This document shows, piece after piece, positions 63,664-64,000 of a stretch of DNA of 64,000 bases. The notes below the pieces were generated by a model. It was not told where the DNA came from. It saw only the letters and a program-made list of their open reading frames with translations, and did no database searches. The translations under genes and the position numbers were made by a program. Position 1 is the stretch's first letter. Every line of letters starts with the position of its first letter. This DNA is from Pantoea allii (lineage in GTDB: Bacteria; Pseudomonadota; Gammaproteobacteria; Enterobacterales; Enterobacteriaceae): positions 34,364 to 98,363 of the forward strand of contig NZ_NTMH01000052.1 in the NCBI RefSeq assembly GCF_002307475.1. The letters are read 5' to 3'.

Positions 63664-64000
63664 ATGGCCCAACCGAACACTGAACACGAACTCGCCTTGC
63701 TTGACCGCTACTGGCGCGCCGCTAACTATTTGTCTGTCGGGCAGATTTATTTAATGGATAATCCATTATTACGCGAGCCGTTAACACCACAGCATATTAA
63801 ACCGCGTTTACTGGGGCACTGGGGCACAACGCCCGGGCTTAATTTTATCTATGCCCATTTAAACCGCATCATTCGTCAGCGCGATCTAAACCTGATCTAT
63901 ATCTGTGGCCCCGGTCATGGCGGTCCGGGCATGGTGGCGAACACCTGGCTCGAAGGCAGCTACAGCGAAATCTATCCGCATATCAGTCAGGATGCCGCGG
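63664..64000 (+). CDS. Phosphoketolase (Xfp), N-terminal part
   Basis: The first 112 residues of a thiamine-diphosphate enzyme that cleaves xylulose-5-P or fructose-6-P to acetyl phosphate. Visible motifs are [20 protein letters not shown], the [20 protein letters not shown] segment and the substrate/ThDP loop [20 protein letters not shown] with SYSEIYP, all diagnostic of XFP. GGAGGACATGTC precedes the ATG. The gene runs off the window, so its length and completeness cannot be judged. It suggests a phosphoketolase shunt making acetyl phosphate. Confidence 0.93.
   Translation, partial: MAQPNTEHELALLDRYWRAANYLSVGQIYLMDNPLLREPLTPQHIKPRLLGHWGTTPGLNFIYAHLNRIIRQRDLNLIYICGPGHGGPGMVANTWLEGSYSEIYPHISQDAA

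Noticed and set aside
1-64000. CRISPR arrays, tRNA or rRNA genes
   Set aside because: No regularly spaced repeats and no cloverleaf or rRNA-like stretches were noticed on either strand; a tRNA scan could still find something missed by eye.

Overview
The window reads as chromosome of a gamma-proteobacterium of the order Enterobacterales, most likely Erwiniaceae (Pantoea/Erwinia-like). The order yhiN-pitA-uspB-uspA-rsmJ-prlC-rlmJ-gor matches the Escherichia coli chromosome, and the proteins are close to their E. coli counterparts. Other parts of the window (phosphoketolase, a sugar-acid type transporter with its own regulator, an unusual phosphodiester uptake locus) are not in that E. coli arrangement. 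The family-level assignment is inference; no rRNA or marker gene was available.

Layout. 1-2.4 kb: end of a dipeptide ABC transporter operon followed by a DadA-like FAD dehydrogenase. 2.5-3.3 kb: a collapsed type VI secretion module (Eag-type chaperone, a stub of coding sequence, a small putative immunity protein). 3.5-15.1 kb: conserved backbone (yhiN, pitA, uspB, uspA, rsmJ, prlC, rlmJ, a CPBP membrane protease, rbn, gor). 15.1-24.4 kb: an AT-rich accessory island with fragments of IS110- and IS3-family elements, an XRE regulator broken by one stop codon, a serine recombinase lacking active-site arginines, an IetAS-type AAA ATPase/subtilase pair (known as toxin-antitoxin and anti-phage module), a LysR remnant ending in a long palindrome, and a tight two-gene operon of unknown function. 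24.4-33 kb: ROK repressor, inositol-phosphatase-like enzyme, ABC importer, glycerophosphodiester phosphodiesterase and a porin, which together suggest uptake and breakdown of a glycerophosphodiester such as glycerophosphoinositol.

33-50.9 kb: Tat-exported esterase, a small two-cysteine exported protein, a CPA1 antiporter, an MFS/LysR pair, yqhA, the kdpFABCD potassium-uptake operon with no kdpE next to it although a KdpE-like box is present upstream of kdpF, an HD-GYP protein, acetyltransferases and an ABC exporter. 51-59.8 kb: an esterase, crcB under a complete fluoride riboswitch, a nucleoside hydrolase, a Zn-dehydrogenase/GntR/MFS cluster, a pair of overlapping hydrolase-like genes with altered nucleophile elbows, and a truncated FAH-family gene. 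60-64 kb: an AzuC-like 25-residue protein, mntP with an MntR box, a small membrane protein, mqo, and the start of a phosphoketolase gene.

No tRNA, rRNA or CRISPR array was seen. The two places most worth attention as possibly undescribed biology are the two-gene operon at 22207-23945 beside ietAS and the ROK/IMPase/ABC/GDPD/porin locus at 24431-32950.
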